Shown here: piece by piece, positions 1-5,661 of the stretch | Layout: every line of letters starts with the position of its first letter | How positions within the stretch are numbered: position 1 is the first letter of the stretch | The notes under the pieces: generated by a model | Told to the model about the DNA's origin: nothing | The model's input: the letters and a program-made list of their open reading frames with translations, nothing else | Database searches by the model: none | Assembly: GCA_018053685.1 (NCBI GenBank) | Contig: JAGPKW010000010.1 | Coordinates: forward strand, 1-7,091 | DNA: 7,091 nucleotides | Direction of reading: 5' to 3' | DNA from: Patescibacteria group bacterium | GTDB lineage: Bacteria; Patescibacteriota; Patescibacteriia; JAGPKW01 | Position numbers and translations under genes: made by a program

Positions 1-368
1 CTTCTTTGAATAAAATTTAATCTAATAATTTCTTTAAGAAATTGTTTATCAATATCTATTGTTTGGATATATGCAATAGTAGAAGCATAATATCTATCAG
101 TTATAACATAAGATTTTTTTAAATTTTCATTTATTTCCTTTTGATGCTCTATCCTATCAGCAGTAAATAAAGTCTGTAATGTTTCAATAGATAATCCAAA
201 ATCACCAAACAGAGCTTGTTTTATAAACTTCCCAACTGGTCCACTGGTTGGTTCAGAAGTAAAATATACATCTATGTTTTTACTTTTAAAATATTTCTTT
301 AATAACTCAATTTGAGTCCCTTTTCCAGAACCATCAGGTCCTTCAAAGGCAATAAATAAATTTTTCAT
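1..368 (-). CDS. tmk: Thymidylate kinase, N-terminal part (runs off the left edge)
   Basis: Phosphorylates dTMP to dTDP with ATP in the cytoplasm, the step that commits thymidylate to DNA synthesis. About 122 residues are visible from the ATG at 368; the C-terminal part lies outside the window. Seen directly: a P-loop FEGPDGSGKGTQ at residues 8-19, a SEPTSGPVGK segment at about 38-47 matching the family's (R/S)EP dTMP-binding motif, ADRIEH at 70-74, and the DRY motif at 91-93 followed by ASTIAY. The P-loop has no basic residue after the Asp, so by family knowledge the catalytic arginines should be in the LID region, which is off the window. There is no Shine-Dalgarno, and a good promoter ends only a few bases before the ATG, so the leader is predicted to be almost absent. 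The gene is divergent from uvrB. The identification is firm. Confidence 0.93.
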   Translation of the reverse strand, partial: MKNLFIAFEGPDGSGKGTQIELLKKYFKSKNIDVYFTSEPTSGPVGKFIKQALFGDFGLSIETLQTLFTADRIEHQKEINENLKKSYVITDRYYASTIAYIQTIDIDKQFLKEIIRLNFIQR

Positions 369-377
369 AATATTAAA

Positions 378-406
378 ATTATATAAAAATATTCTAAATG
401 TGTAAA
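378..406 (-). promoter_or_regulatory. Predicted sigma70-type promoter for tmk
   Basis: On the minus strand there is a -35 TTTACA (401-406), a 17-base spacer and a perfect -10 TATAAT (378-383). Transcription would start near 371, about three bases before the tmk ATG at 368, giving a leaderless or nearly leaderless mRNA. It sits back to back with the uvrB promoter, with eight bases between the two -35 boxes. Confidence 0.6.
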
Positions 407-414
407 TATAACTC

Positions 415-444
415 TTGATATAATATATACTTTATTTATATAAT
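415..444 (+). promoter_or_regulatory. Predicted promoter region for uvrB (two overlapping -10 options)
   Basis: Option one is -35 TTGATA (415-420), an 18-base spacer and -10 TATAAT (439-444), with a start near 451. That lies downstream of the ATG at 448 and would favour initiation at the ATG at 463. Option two is an extended -10 TGATATAAT (416-424) without a good -35, starting near 431 and allowing the ATG at 448. The choice of promoter therefore decides the protein start. No LexA-like operator was recognised here. Confidence 0.5.
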
Positions 445-447
445 AAA

Positions 448-2433
448 ATGATAACTAATTATATGGATTTTAAACTAACATCAAAATTTAAACCAAACCC
501 TGATCAACAACAAGCTATTGATAAAATTTTAGATTGGCTAAATAAAGGAAATAATAATATTACACTTTTAGGTGCAACTGGAACAGGAAAGACTTTTACG
601 GCTGCAAATGTTATAGAAAAGATTAATAAACCAACTCTTGTTATATCTCATAATAAAACATTAGCAGCACAATTAGCAAATGAATTTAAATCATTTTTCC
701 CAGATAATGCAGTACATTATTTTGTTTCATATTATGATTATTATCAGCCCGAAAGCTATATACCAACAAGTGATACTTATATAGCAAAAGAAACTCAAAT
801 AAATGAAGAAATAGATAGATTAAGATTTGAAGCAACAACTTCCCTATTAACAAGAAAAGATACTATTATAGTAGCATCAGTATCTTGTATTTATGGTTTA
901 GGAGAGCCACAGGAATTATGGAATAAGTTTATCAATATAAAAGAAAATGAAGTAATAAGTATAAAAGATATAGCATCAAAATTAGTAGATATACAATATT
1001 CTAGAAATGATATGAATTTAGAAAGAGGCAATTTTAGAATATCTGGAGATGTTATGGAGATATTTCCATCTAACTCAAAAGAAGAAATAATAAAAATAGA
1101 ATTCCTTGGAAATAAAATAGAAAAAATTAATAGAATAAATAATTTAACACGAAAAAATTTAGAAAAGCTACAAGATATATCAATACCACCAGCAGCACAT
1201 TTTGTAACAGATAAATCAAAAATAGATACTATTATAAAAAAAATAGAATATGATTTGGAATTACAAATAAAATATTTTAAAGATAACAATAAACCATTAG
1301 AAGCAGAAAGAATAGAACAAAGAGTAAGATATGACTTAGAAATGATAAGAGAAACAGGCTATTGTAATGGTATAGAAAATTATAGTAGGTATTTAGATAA
1401 TAGAAAACCAGGAGAAGCCCCATATACTTTAATAGATTATTTTGGAGATGATTTCTTAACAATAATAGATGAATCACATATAACATTACCACAGATACAA
1501 TCGATGTATGCAGGAGATTATTCTAGGAAAAAAAATCTAGTTGATTTTGGTTTTAGATTACCAGCAGCATTTGATAATAGACCATTAAAAAAACAAGAAT
1601 TTGAAAAGAAAATAAAACAAGTATTATATATGTCAGCAACGCCAGGAGAAGAAGAAATAAAAAAATCTAAAGGATTAGTTGCTGAGCAGATTATAAGACC
1701 TACTGGATTATTAGATCCAATAATAGAAGTAAGACCAACAACTAATCAAGTAGAAGATTTAGCAAAAGAAATAGAAGCTAATACTAAAAGAGGGGCAAGA
1801 TCTTTAGTAACAACTCTAACAAAAAAAACAGCAGAAGATCTTGCTGATTACCTAATAGATTTAGGTATAAAAGCTAATTATTTACACTCTGAGATAAAAA
1901 CTATCGAAAGGCTTGATATATTAAAAAAATTAAGACAAGGGTATTATGATTGTATTATTGGTGTAAATTTGCTAAGAGAAGGTTTAGATCTACCAGAAGT
2001 ATCATTGATTGGGATCATAGATGCTGATAAAGAAGGATTTTTAAGATCCAAAACATCTTTAATACAAATAATAGGAAGAGCTGCAAGACATTCTGAAGGA
2101 AGAATTATAATGTATGCAGATAAAATTACAGATAGCATGCATTATGCAATAGAGGAAACATCTAGAAGAAGAAAAATACAAGAAGAATATAATAAAAAAT
2201 ATAATATAACACCAAAAACAATTGAAAAAGAAATAAAAGATGTATTTGTCCCTGGATATTTTGATATTAATAAAAAACAAGAAATAAAAAACAAAAAACA
2301 ATATACAAAACAAGACTTAAAATATATTATTTCTGAATTAGAAAAACAAATGGAAGATTATGCTCAGAATCTAGATTTTGAAAAAGCAATAGAAATAAGA
2401 GATCAGATAGAAGAAATAAAAAGAAAAAATTAG
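448..2433 (+). CDS. uvrB: UvrABC excinuclease subunit B
   Basis: Damage-verifying helicase-like subunit of nucleotide excision repair. It is loaded by UvrA, inserts a beta-hairpin between the DNA strands, and recruits UvrC for incision. It is full length at 661 residues (E. coli has 673). Seen directly: Walker A GATGTGKT at 42-49, NKTLAAQL at 69-76, the beta-hairpin region with YDYYQPESYIP at about 96-106, SRNDMNLERGNFR in the UvrA-interaction domain near 185-197, GYCNGIENYSR at 304-314, DESH at 341-344, LYMSATPG at 393-400, NLLREGLDLPEVSL at 507-520, QIIGRAAR at 540-547, and a C-terminal UVR domain at about 625-659 ending in the usual QNLDFEKAIEIRDQI. No Shine-Dalgarno precedes either candidate start. 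The ATG at 463 gives MDFKLTSKF, which aligns better with known UvrB N-termini than the 448 start. Codons are A-rich, with GTA the preferred valine codon. Confidence 0.98.
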   Translation: MITNYMDFKLTSKFKPNPDQQQAIDKILDWLNKGNNNITLLGATGTGKTFTAANVIEKINKPTLVISHNKTLAAQLANEFKSFFPDNAVHYFVSYYDYYQPESYIPTSDTYIAKETQINEEIDRLRFEATTSLLTRKDTIIVASVSCIYGLGEPQELWNKFINIKENEVISIKDIASKLVDIQYSRNDMNLERGNFRISGDVMEIFPSNSKEEIIKIEFLGNKIEKINRINNLTRKNLEKLQDISIPPAAHFVTDKSKIDTIIKKIEYDLELQIKYFKDNNKPLEAERIEQRVRYDLEMIRETGYCNGIENYSRYLDNRKPGEAPYTLIDYFGDDFLTIIDESHITLPQIQSMYAGDYSRKKNLVDFGFRLPAAFDNRPLKKQEFEKKIKQVLYMSATPGEEEIKKSKGLVAEQIIRPTGLLDPIIEVRPTTNQVEDLAKEIEANTKRGARSLVTTLTKKTAEDLADYLIDLGIKANYLHSEIKTIERLDILKKLRQGYYDCIIGVNLLREGLDLPEVSLIGIIDADKEGFLRSKTSLIQIIGRAARHSEGRIIMYADKITDSMHYAIEETSRRRKIQEEYNKKYNITPKTIEKEIKDVFVPGYFDINKKQEIKNKKQYTKQDLKYIISELEKQMEDYAQNLDFEKAIEIRDQIEEIKRKN

Positions 2434-2460
2434 ACCACTATTATTATATAGTGGTCTAAT
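2429..2460. terminator. Hairpin terminator shared by uvrB and the convergent HAD-like gene
   Basis: An inverted repeat (core arms 2431-2441 and 2448-2458, six-base loop, extendable by two A-T pairs) pairs tagaccacta with tagtggtcta. Read on the minus strand it is followed by a long T-rich tract (opposite 2418-2430), so it is a convincing intrinsic terminator for the HAD-like gene and for gltX read-through. Read on the plus strand the following bases are not T-rich, so termination of uvrB may be weaker. Each arm contains the TAG stop of one of the two genes. Confidence 0.8.
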
Positions 2461-2944
2461 CAACCATACCTATAACTCTACAGTCAGTTTCATTCATGAC
2501 ATTAACCATATCATGGTTATCGTCATAAATAAAACTAATATTATATTTTTTTATTTTTTTTACTTTACTGACAACCGTGCTTTCATAGATATAATCTCTA
2601 CATATTATATCATCAAAGCACGTAATACCTTTAACTTTTAAAGAATATTGTAATGCCCATCGACAGCTTTTATAGCAGTCGGTGAGCAGAACAACTTTAA
2701 AAATATCTTTTTGCCTATACAGCTCCAACATTTTGTTATAAACTTCCTTGTTTTTTTTACTCATTAACAATGAATAAATAAAAACAAGGACTGAAAAACT
2801 GCAAGCATAATGAGATAGCTGATCTATAAAATCAGATTCTCTTCTTCCTTTATTAATATTATTAAATAATTTTTTAAGATATCCAACAAGACCAATTAAG
2901 ATGGTCTCATGGATATCAAAAGCAACAACAATTCGTTTATCCAT
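2456..2944 (-). CDS. HAD-superfamily-like protein with altered catalytic loop (DxH)
   Basis: This is a 162-residue protein of unknown role. Seen: a hydrophobic strand ending in FDIHET at 9-14, which has the position and shape of HAD motif I (DxDxT/V) but with His12 in place of the second Asp; VVLLTD at 84-89 as motif II (Thr88); lysines at 127-133 as candidates for motif III; and FIYDDNHDMV at 138-147 as motif IV (Asp141, Asp142). Residues 17-80 would form a helical cap, with a hydrophobic run at 50-61. By family knowledge the first Asp is the nucleophile and the second the general acid, so the change may reduce or redirect catalysis. It contains six cysteines. The start is fixed by an excellent ribosome-binding site, and a promoter lies just upstream. 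Valine codons (12 GTT, 3 GTC, 1 GTA of 16) differ from uvrB (14 GTA of 21), which hints at recent acquisition. Specific function is not assignable. Confidence 0.75.
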   Translation of the reverse strand: MDKRIVVAFDIHETILIGLVGYLKKLFNNINKGRRESDFIDQLSHYACSFSVLVFIYSLLMSKKNKEVYNKMLELYRQKDIFKVVLLTDCYKSCRWALQYSLKVKGITCFDDIICRDYIYESTVVSKVKKIKKYNISFIYDDNHDMVNVMNETDCRVIGMVD

Positions 2945-2950
2945 AAGACC

Positions 2951-2958
2951 ACCTCCTT
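2951..2958 (-). promoter_or_regulatory. Strong Shine-Dalgarno of the HAD-like gene
   Basis: AAGGAGGT on the minus strand ends six bases before the ATG at 2944. This is a near-perfect complement to the 16S anti-Shine-Dalgarno at normal spacing. It fixes the start and contrasts with tmk, uvrB, gltX, cmk, rplS and the DUF2141-like gene, none of which has one. Confidence 0.85.
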
Positions 2959-2971
2959 ATTGGAATTATAT

Positions 2972-3000
2972 ATTATAGCACATTATTTATAATTTTGCAA
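2972..3000 (-). promoter_or_regulatory. Predicted extended -10 promoter for the HAD-like gene
   Basis: On the minus strand there is -35 TTGCAA (2995-3000), a 17-base spacer and -10 TATAAT (2972-2977), preceded by TGC to make the extended form TGnTATAAT. The -35 lies inside the last codons of gltX. Transcription would start near 2965, giving a leader of about 20 bases that carries the Shine-Dalgarno. The gene can thus be transcribed alone as well as by read-through from gltX; no terminator separates the two. Confidence 0.65.
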
Positions 3001-4492
3001 TGGAAGCATTAATTCTTTTTATTGTTTCATCCTTCCCAATTGCCCACACCAATTCAAATACTCCAGCAGACTTATCTTTCCCAGATAAAGCAAATCTAAT
3101 AGGCCATAAGACTTGCCCATTTTTTAATTTAAGATCAGTTATAAAAGAAATAAATTGTTGTTTTATACTTTCTTCTTCTTTCATTTTAGATTCTTCATCT
3201 TCTCTTACAGAATAATTTATAATTAATTTATTTTGTATAAAATCAATACTTTTCTCCAGTATATCTTTAATATTATCTTTGTCTACTCCCATTTTCGCAT
3301 TAAATATACCATTTATATCATATTTATAATCAAAATCTAGCATATATAAATCATCTTCTATTTCAGATAATTTATTGATTCTCTGCTTTTCAATTATCAT
3401 AAATCTTGATACTAAATCATTGCTGTCTAGCACTTTAGCAAATCTTTTATCATCTTTTTTGTAATTTTCTACATATTCTATAACCCTATTAGAAAAATCT
3501 TCTAATGTCATTTTTCTAATATGCTGCCCATTTATCCAATCTAATCTTTTAGGATCAAATATAGCACCAGCTTTCTGGCATTTATTTAAATCAAACTTGT
3601 TTATTAAATCATCTATTGTAAATATCTCTTCTGTTGTCCCAGGATTCCATCCTAATAAAGCTAAATAATTAATTAAACCTTCTCTTAAATATCCTGCTTC
3701 AGCAAATTGATTTACTGATACAGAACCTTCTCTTTTACTTAATTTTTTCTTTCCATCTTGCCCTAATATAGGTGGAACATGGACATATTGAGGTATATCC
3801 CAACCAAAATATCTATATAATAAAATATGTTTTGGAGTTGATGAAAGCCATTCATCAGCTCTAATTACATGAGTTATATTCATTAAATGATCATCAATAA
3901 CAACAGCAAAATGATATGTTGGAAGCCCATCTGATTTAATTAATATCTGATCATCTAGCTCATTAGAATTAAATTCAACATCTCCTTTTATTAAATCATG
4001 AAATTTTATAATCTCATTATCAGGTATTTTCATCCTTATAACATACTTCTCGCCATTTTCAATTCTTTTTTTTATTTCTTCTTTTGATAAGTTTAAGCAA
4101 TGTCTATCATATTTAGATGGCAAATGATGTTCATTTTGATATTTTCTTAGCTCATTTAATCTTTCACTAGAGCAAAAACAATAATATGCAAAGCCCCTGT
4201 TTATAAGCTCAATAGCAAATTTTTGATATATATCTTTTCTTTGTGTTTGTATATATGGCCCATACTGCCCACCAACATCAGGTCCTTCATCATAACTTAT
4301 GCCAACCCATTTTAAAGACCATATTATTTGTTCCATCCCACCTTTAACATATCTATTCTGATCAGTATCTTCTATCCTTAATATAAAAGATCCATTATTT
4401 TTTCTTGCAAATAAATATGCAAAAAGAGCAGTTTTTAAACCGCCAATATGTAAAAATCCAGTAGGACTTGGTGCAAATCTTGTTCTTACCAT
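2987..4492 (-). CDS. gltX: Glutamate--tRNA ligase (class I GluRS)
   Basis: Activates glutamate with ATP and charges tRNA-Glu (possibly also tRNA-Gln if the cell uses the GatCAB route, which cannot be judged here). Seen: RFAPSPTGFLHIGG at 5-18 with the HIGH-class signature; RIEDTDQNR at 39-47; CFC at 105-107 and Cys132, matching three of the zinc-ligand positions of E. coli-type GluRS; the catalytic block from GLPTYHFAVVIDD to HVIRADEW at 189-215; the KMSKS-class loop KKLSKREG at 249-256; INYLALLGWNPG at 274-285; and a C-terminal anticodon-binding part with WPIRFALSGKDKSAG at 463-477. Its 501 residues are slightly above the usual length; a charged stretch at about 430-446 accounts for some of this. 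There is no Shine-Dalgarno, and the leader from the predicted promoter is about 16 bases. It lies downstream of tRNA-Val but is separated from it by a terminator. Confidence 0.97.
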   Translation of the reverse strand: MVRTRFAPSPTGFLHIGGLKTALFAYLFARKNNGSFILRIEDTDQNRYVKGGMEQIIWSLKWVGISYDEGPDVGGQYGPYIQTQRKDIYQKFAIELINRGFAYYCFCSSERLNELRKYQNEHHLPSKYDRHCLNLSKEEIKKRIENGEKYVIRMKIPDNEIIKFHDLIKGDVEFNSNELDDQILIKSDGLPTYHFAVVIDDHLMNITHVIRADEWLSSTPKHILLYRYFGWDIPQYVHVPPILGQDGKKKLSKREGSVSVNQFAEAGYLREGLINYLALLGWNPGTTEEIFTIDDLINKFDLNKCQKAGAIFDPKRLDWINGQHIRKMTLEDFSNRVIEYVENYKKDDKRFAKVLDSNDLVSRFMIIEKQRINKLSEIEDDLYMLDFDYKYDINGIFNAKMGVDKDNIKDILEKSIDFIQNKLIINYSVREDEESKMKEEESIKQQFISFITDLKLKNGQVLWPIRFALSGKDKSAGVFELVWAIGKDETIKRINASIAKL

Positions 4493-4514
4493 ATAAAAAA
4501 TTAATAATATAAAT

Positions 4515-4543
4515 AATATATCACTATTATATTACTTTGTCAT
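4515..4543 (-). promoter_or_regulatory. Predicted extended -10 promoter for gltX
   Basis: On the minus strand there is -35 ATGACA (4538-4543; five of six matches to TTGACA), a 17-base spacer and -10 TATATT (4515-4520), preceded by TGA to give the extended TGn form. The predicted start is near 4508, leaving a leader of roughly 16 bases before the ATG at 4492 with no T-box or other leader structure. Confidence 0.6.
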
Positions 4544-4549
4544 TATTTT

Positions 4550-4588
4550 CTATAAAATAAAATACAGACAATAACATATATTGTCTGT
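4550..4588 (-). terminator. Intrinsic terminator downstream of tRNA-Val
   Basis: A perfect 10-bp stem (arms 4564-4573 and 4579-4588, pairing acagacaata with tattgtctgt) with a five-base loop is followed on the minus strand by a T-rich tract opposite 4550-4563. It ends the tRNA transcript about 36 bases past the CCA end and insulates it from gltX. Confidence 0.8.
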
Positions 4589-4623
4589 CAAAATATTATT
4601 ATTTATTTTATTAGTTTAATTTC

Positions 4624-4701
4624 TGGTGGGTGCTAAGGGATTCGAACCCCTGACCCCCTCGGTGTAAACGAGATGCTCTGGACCAGCTGAGCTAAGCACC
4701 C
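4624..4701 (-). tRNA. tRNA-Val (anticodon UAC), CCA encoded
   Basis: The complete cloverleaf can be folded by eye on the minus strand: acceptor GGGTGCT with AGCACCC, a D-arm with GCTC/GAGC and a GG-containing loop, an anticodon stem TCTCG/CGAGG around the seven-base loop TTTACAC, a five-base variable region, and a T-arm with loop TTCGAAC. The anticodon TAC is at 4664-4666 and reads valine codons, including the GTA that dominates in uvrB. The discriminator is A and the 3' CCA (4624-4626) is encoded in the DNA. It has its own promoter and terminator and is transcribed as a single gene. Confidence 0.97.
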
Positions 4702-4718
4702 AAATAAAATATAAAAAT

Positions 4719-4747
4719 AGTATATAATATTTTTAAATGAATAGCAA
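4719..4747 (-). promoter_or_regulatory. Predicted promoter for tRNA-Val
   Basis: On the minus strand there is -35 TTGCTA (4742-4747), a 17-base spacer and -10 TATACT (4719-4724). The start would be near 4712, about ten bases ahead of the mature tRNA 5' end. Its -35 is only three bases from the -35 of the divergent promoter of the DUF2141-like gene. Confidence 0.6.
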
Positions 4748-4750
4748 GAC

Positions 4751-4779
4751 TTGATAACTTATTCTATTTATTTTAATAT
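4751..4779 (+). promoter_or_regulatory. Predicted promoter for the DUF2141-like gene (leaderless)
   Basis: There is a -35 TTGATA (4751-4756), a 17-base spacer and -10 TAATAT (4774-4779; four of six matches). The predicted start at about 4786 coincides with the ATG, so the mRNA would be leaderless, consistent with the absence of a Shine-Dalgarno. Confidence 0.5.
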
Positions 4780-4785
4780 ATTTTT

Positions 4786-5298
4786 ATGAAAATAGACACA
4801 AAAAAAGTAATACAATTTACAATAATACTTATTATTCCATTCTTAATAGATCTATTAGAAAAAAGCTATAATTCTTTTAATACAAAAAATACAAACAATC
4901 TAACAGTAGAAACTCCTATTGTTACTGTTAGTAAGAATAATTTTAATATAACAATAAAAATAAATAATATAAATAATCTTAATAATATAAAAATAGCATT
5001 ATTTAATAGTAAAAATGGATTTCCATATGATTATAAAAAAGCGATGATATTTGTTTCTAAAAATATAGATAACAATAGTACTATTTATGTATTTAATAAT
5101 ATTAAACCTGGTAGATATGCAATTATTGCATTTATTGATGAGAATAATAATAATAAACTAGACACAGATATCTTTGGAATACCAAAAGAAAAATATGGTC
5201 TATCATTAAATCCTTATGTAAAATTTAAAATTCCTTCATTCTATAAATGTAGCTTTTTAGTTAATAATGATGTTGGTTTAACAATAAATATAAAATAA
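4786..5298 (+). CDS. DUF2141-like exported or membrane-anchored protein
   Basis: A 170-residue protein of unknown biochemical role. An N-terminal basic stretch followed by a hydrophobic segment (about 9-24, rich in I, L and F) looks like an uncleaved anchor or signal peptide; I see no lipobox cysteine. After an Asn-rich linker (about 29-67) comes a domain whose order of motifs matches DUF2141 (COG4704-type): IKIALFNSKNGFP at 68-80, NNIKPGRYAIIAFIDEN at 104-120, NNNKLDTDIFGIPKEKYG at 121-138, then a Ser/Asn-containing segment and SFYKCSFLV at 151-159. DENNNNKLD at 118-126 resembles a calcium-binding loop of the DxNxN type, but metal binding is only inference. The domain is probably outside the membrane. 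The gene stands alone, between a divergent tRNA and a convergent orphan. Family assignment is from remembered motifs. Confidence 0.75.
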   Translation: MKIDTKKVIQFTIILIIPFLIDLLEKSYNSFNTKNTNNLTVETPIVTVSKNNFNITIKINNINNLNNIKIALFNSKNGFPYDYKKAMIFVSKNIDNNSTIYVFNNIKPGRYAIIAFIDENNNNKLDTDIFGIPKEKYGLSLNPYVKFKIPSFYKCSFLVNNDVGLTINIK

Positions 5299-5326
5299 AA
5301 CCGTCATTATTCTTTAAATGACGGTT
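5299..5326. terminator. Bidirectional hairpin terminator between convergent genes
   Basis: A perfect 10-bp stem pairs aaccgtcatt (5299-5308) with aatgacggtt (5317-5326) around an eight-base loop. It starts immediately after the TAA of the DUF2141-like gene and lies seven bases beyond the stop of the 90-residue gene on the other strand. T-rich sequence flanks it in both reading directions, so it can serve both genes. Confidence 0.75.
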
Positions 5327-5333
5327 AATTATA

Positions 5334-5606
5334 TTATAATATATCCCTAAGTGCCCTATATTCACAGACTATTTCAACATCATCTATAGAACACAAAGGT
5401 TTTCTTTTTGATACTACATGATATATTCTTAAAATTAATTTTAAATCATCTTCTGGGATTTTCATCCATAAGTATTTTCTTATTTCTTCTTCTGGAACAT
5501 AATTTATAACTTCATTAAACTCATTTTTTGTTAATCTTCCACCATTTAAAAGATAATGCAAATATATATCTCTTTCAGTCATGTCATCTTTAAATGTAGT
5601 ATTCAT
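5334..5606 (-). CDS. Unrecognised small protein, 90 residues
   Basis: I do not recognise this protein. It is soluble-looking, acidic to neutral and probably all helical, with no signal peptide or membrane segment. Visible are a Lys/Glu-rich middle with VPEEEIRKYLW at about 37-47, a MKIPEDDLKLIL stretch after it, and two cysteines near 72 and 81. It is believed to be a real gene because a strong Shine-Dalgarno lies at ideal spacing before the ATG, it fills the space between two terminators, and its A-rich codons resemble those of its neighbours. It follows rplS on the same strand but is separated from it by a terminator. I see no clear promoter of its own, so read-through from the rplS operon is the likely source of transcript. 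Confidence 0.75.
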   Translation of the reverse strand: MNTTFKDDMTERDIYLHYLLNGGRLTKNEFNEVINYVPEEEIRKYLWMKIPEDDLKLILRIYHVVSKRKPLCSIDDVEIVCEYRALRDIL

Positions 5607-5612
5607 ACTTTC

Positions 5613-5619
5613 CCTCCTT
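5613..5619 (-). promoter_or_regulatory. Strong Shine-Dalgarno of the 90-residue gene
   Basis: AAGGAGG on the minus strand ends six bases before the ATG at 5606, the same spacing as before the HAD-like gene. It fixes the start at 5606 rather than the internal Met9. Confidence 0.8.
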
Positions 5620-5634
5620 TATATAAAAATTCAT

Positions 5635-5659
5635 TTAAAAACTCCGCTTTTAGCGAAGT
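5635..5659 (-). terminator. Intrinsic terminator of the rlu-cmk-rplS operon
   Basis: On the minus strand ACTTCGCT (5652-5659) pairs with AGCGGAGT (5641-5648) in an 8-bp stem with one G-T pair and a three-base loop. It is followed directly by a run of five T (5637-5641, the first being the last stem base). It begins two bases after the rplS stop. The stem is short, so partial read-through into the 90-residue gene is plausible. Confidence 0.75.
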
Positions 5660-5661
5660 CT

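Noticed and set aside
891..1492. Two open frames on the minus strand across the middle of uvrB (891-1289 and 1277-1492)
   Set aside because: They are shadows of the strongly conserved uvrB frame, with low-complexity I/F/L/S/Y-rich translations and no ribosome-binding site.
1944..2313. Two further minus-strand open frames over the 3' part of uvrB
   Set aside because: One is a run of F, Y, C and I typical of reading A-rich coding DNA backwards; neither shows a family signature.
3000..3215. Plus-strand open frame opposite the end of gltX
   Set aside because: It lies antisense to a conserved GluRS C-terminal region, with no start signals.
4493..4560. Possible T-box or other leader regulation of gltX
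   Set aside because: The predicted leader is only about 16 bases, with no specifier hairpin or T-box consensus.
4586..4591. Perfect TTGACA on the minus strand upstream of gltX
   Set aside because: No -10 lies 16-18 bases downstream (TCTGTA at that place), and the bases are part of the tRNA terminator stem. The promoter at 4515-4543 fits better.
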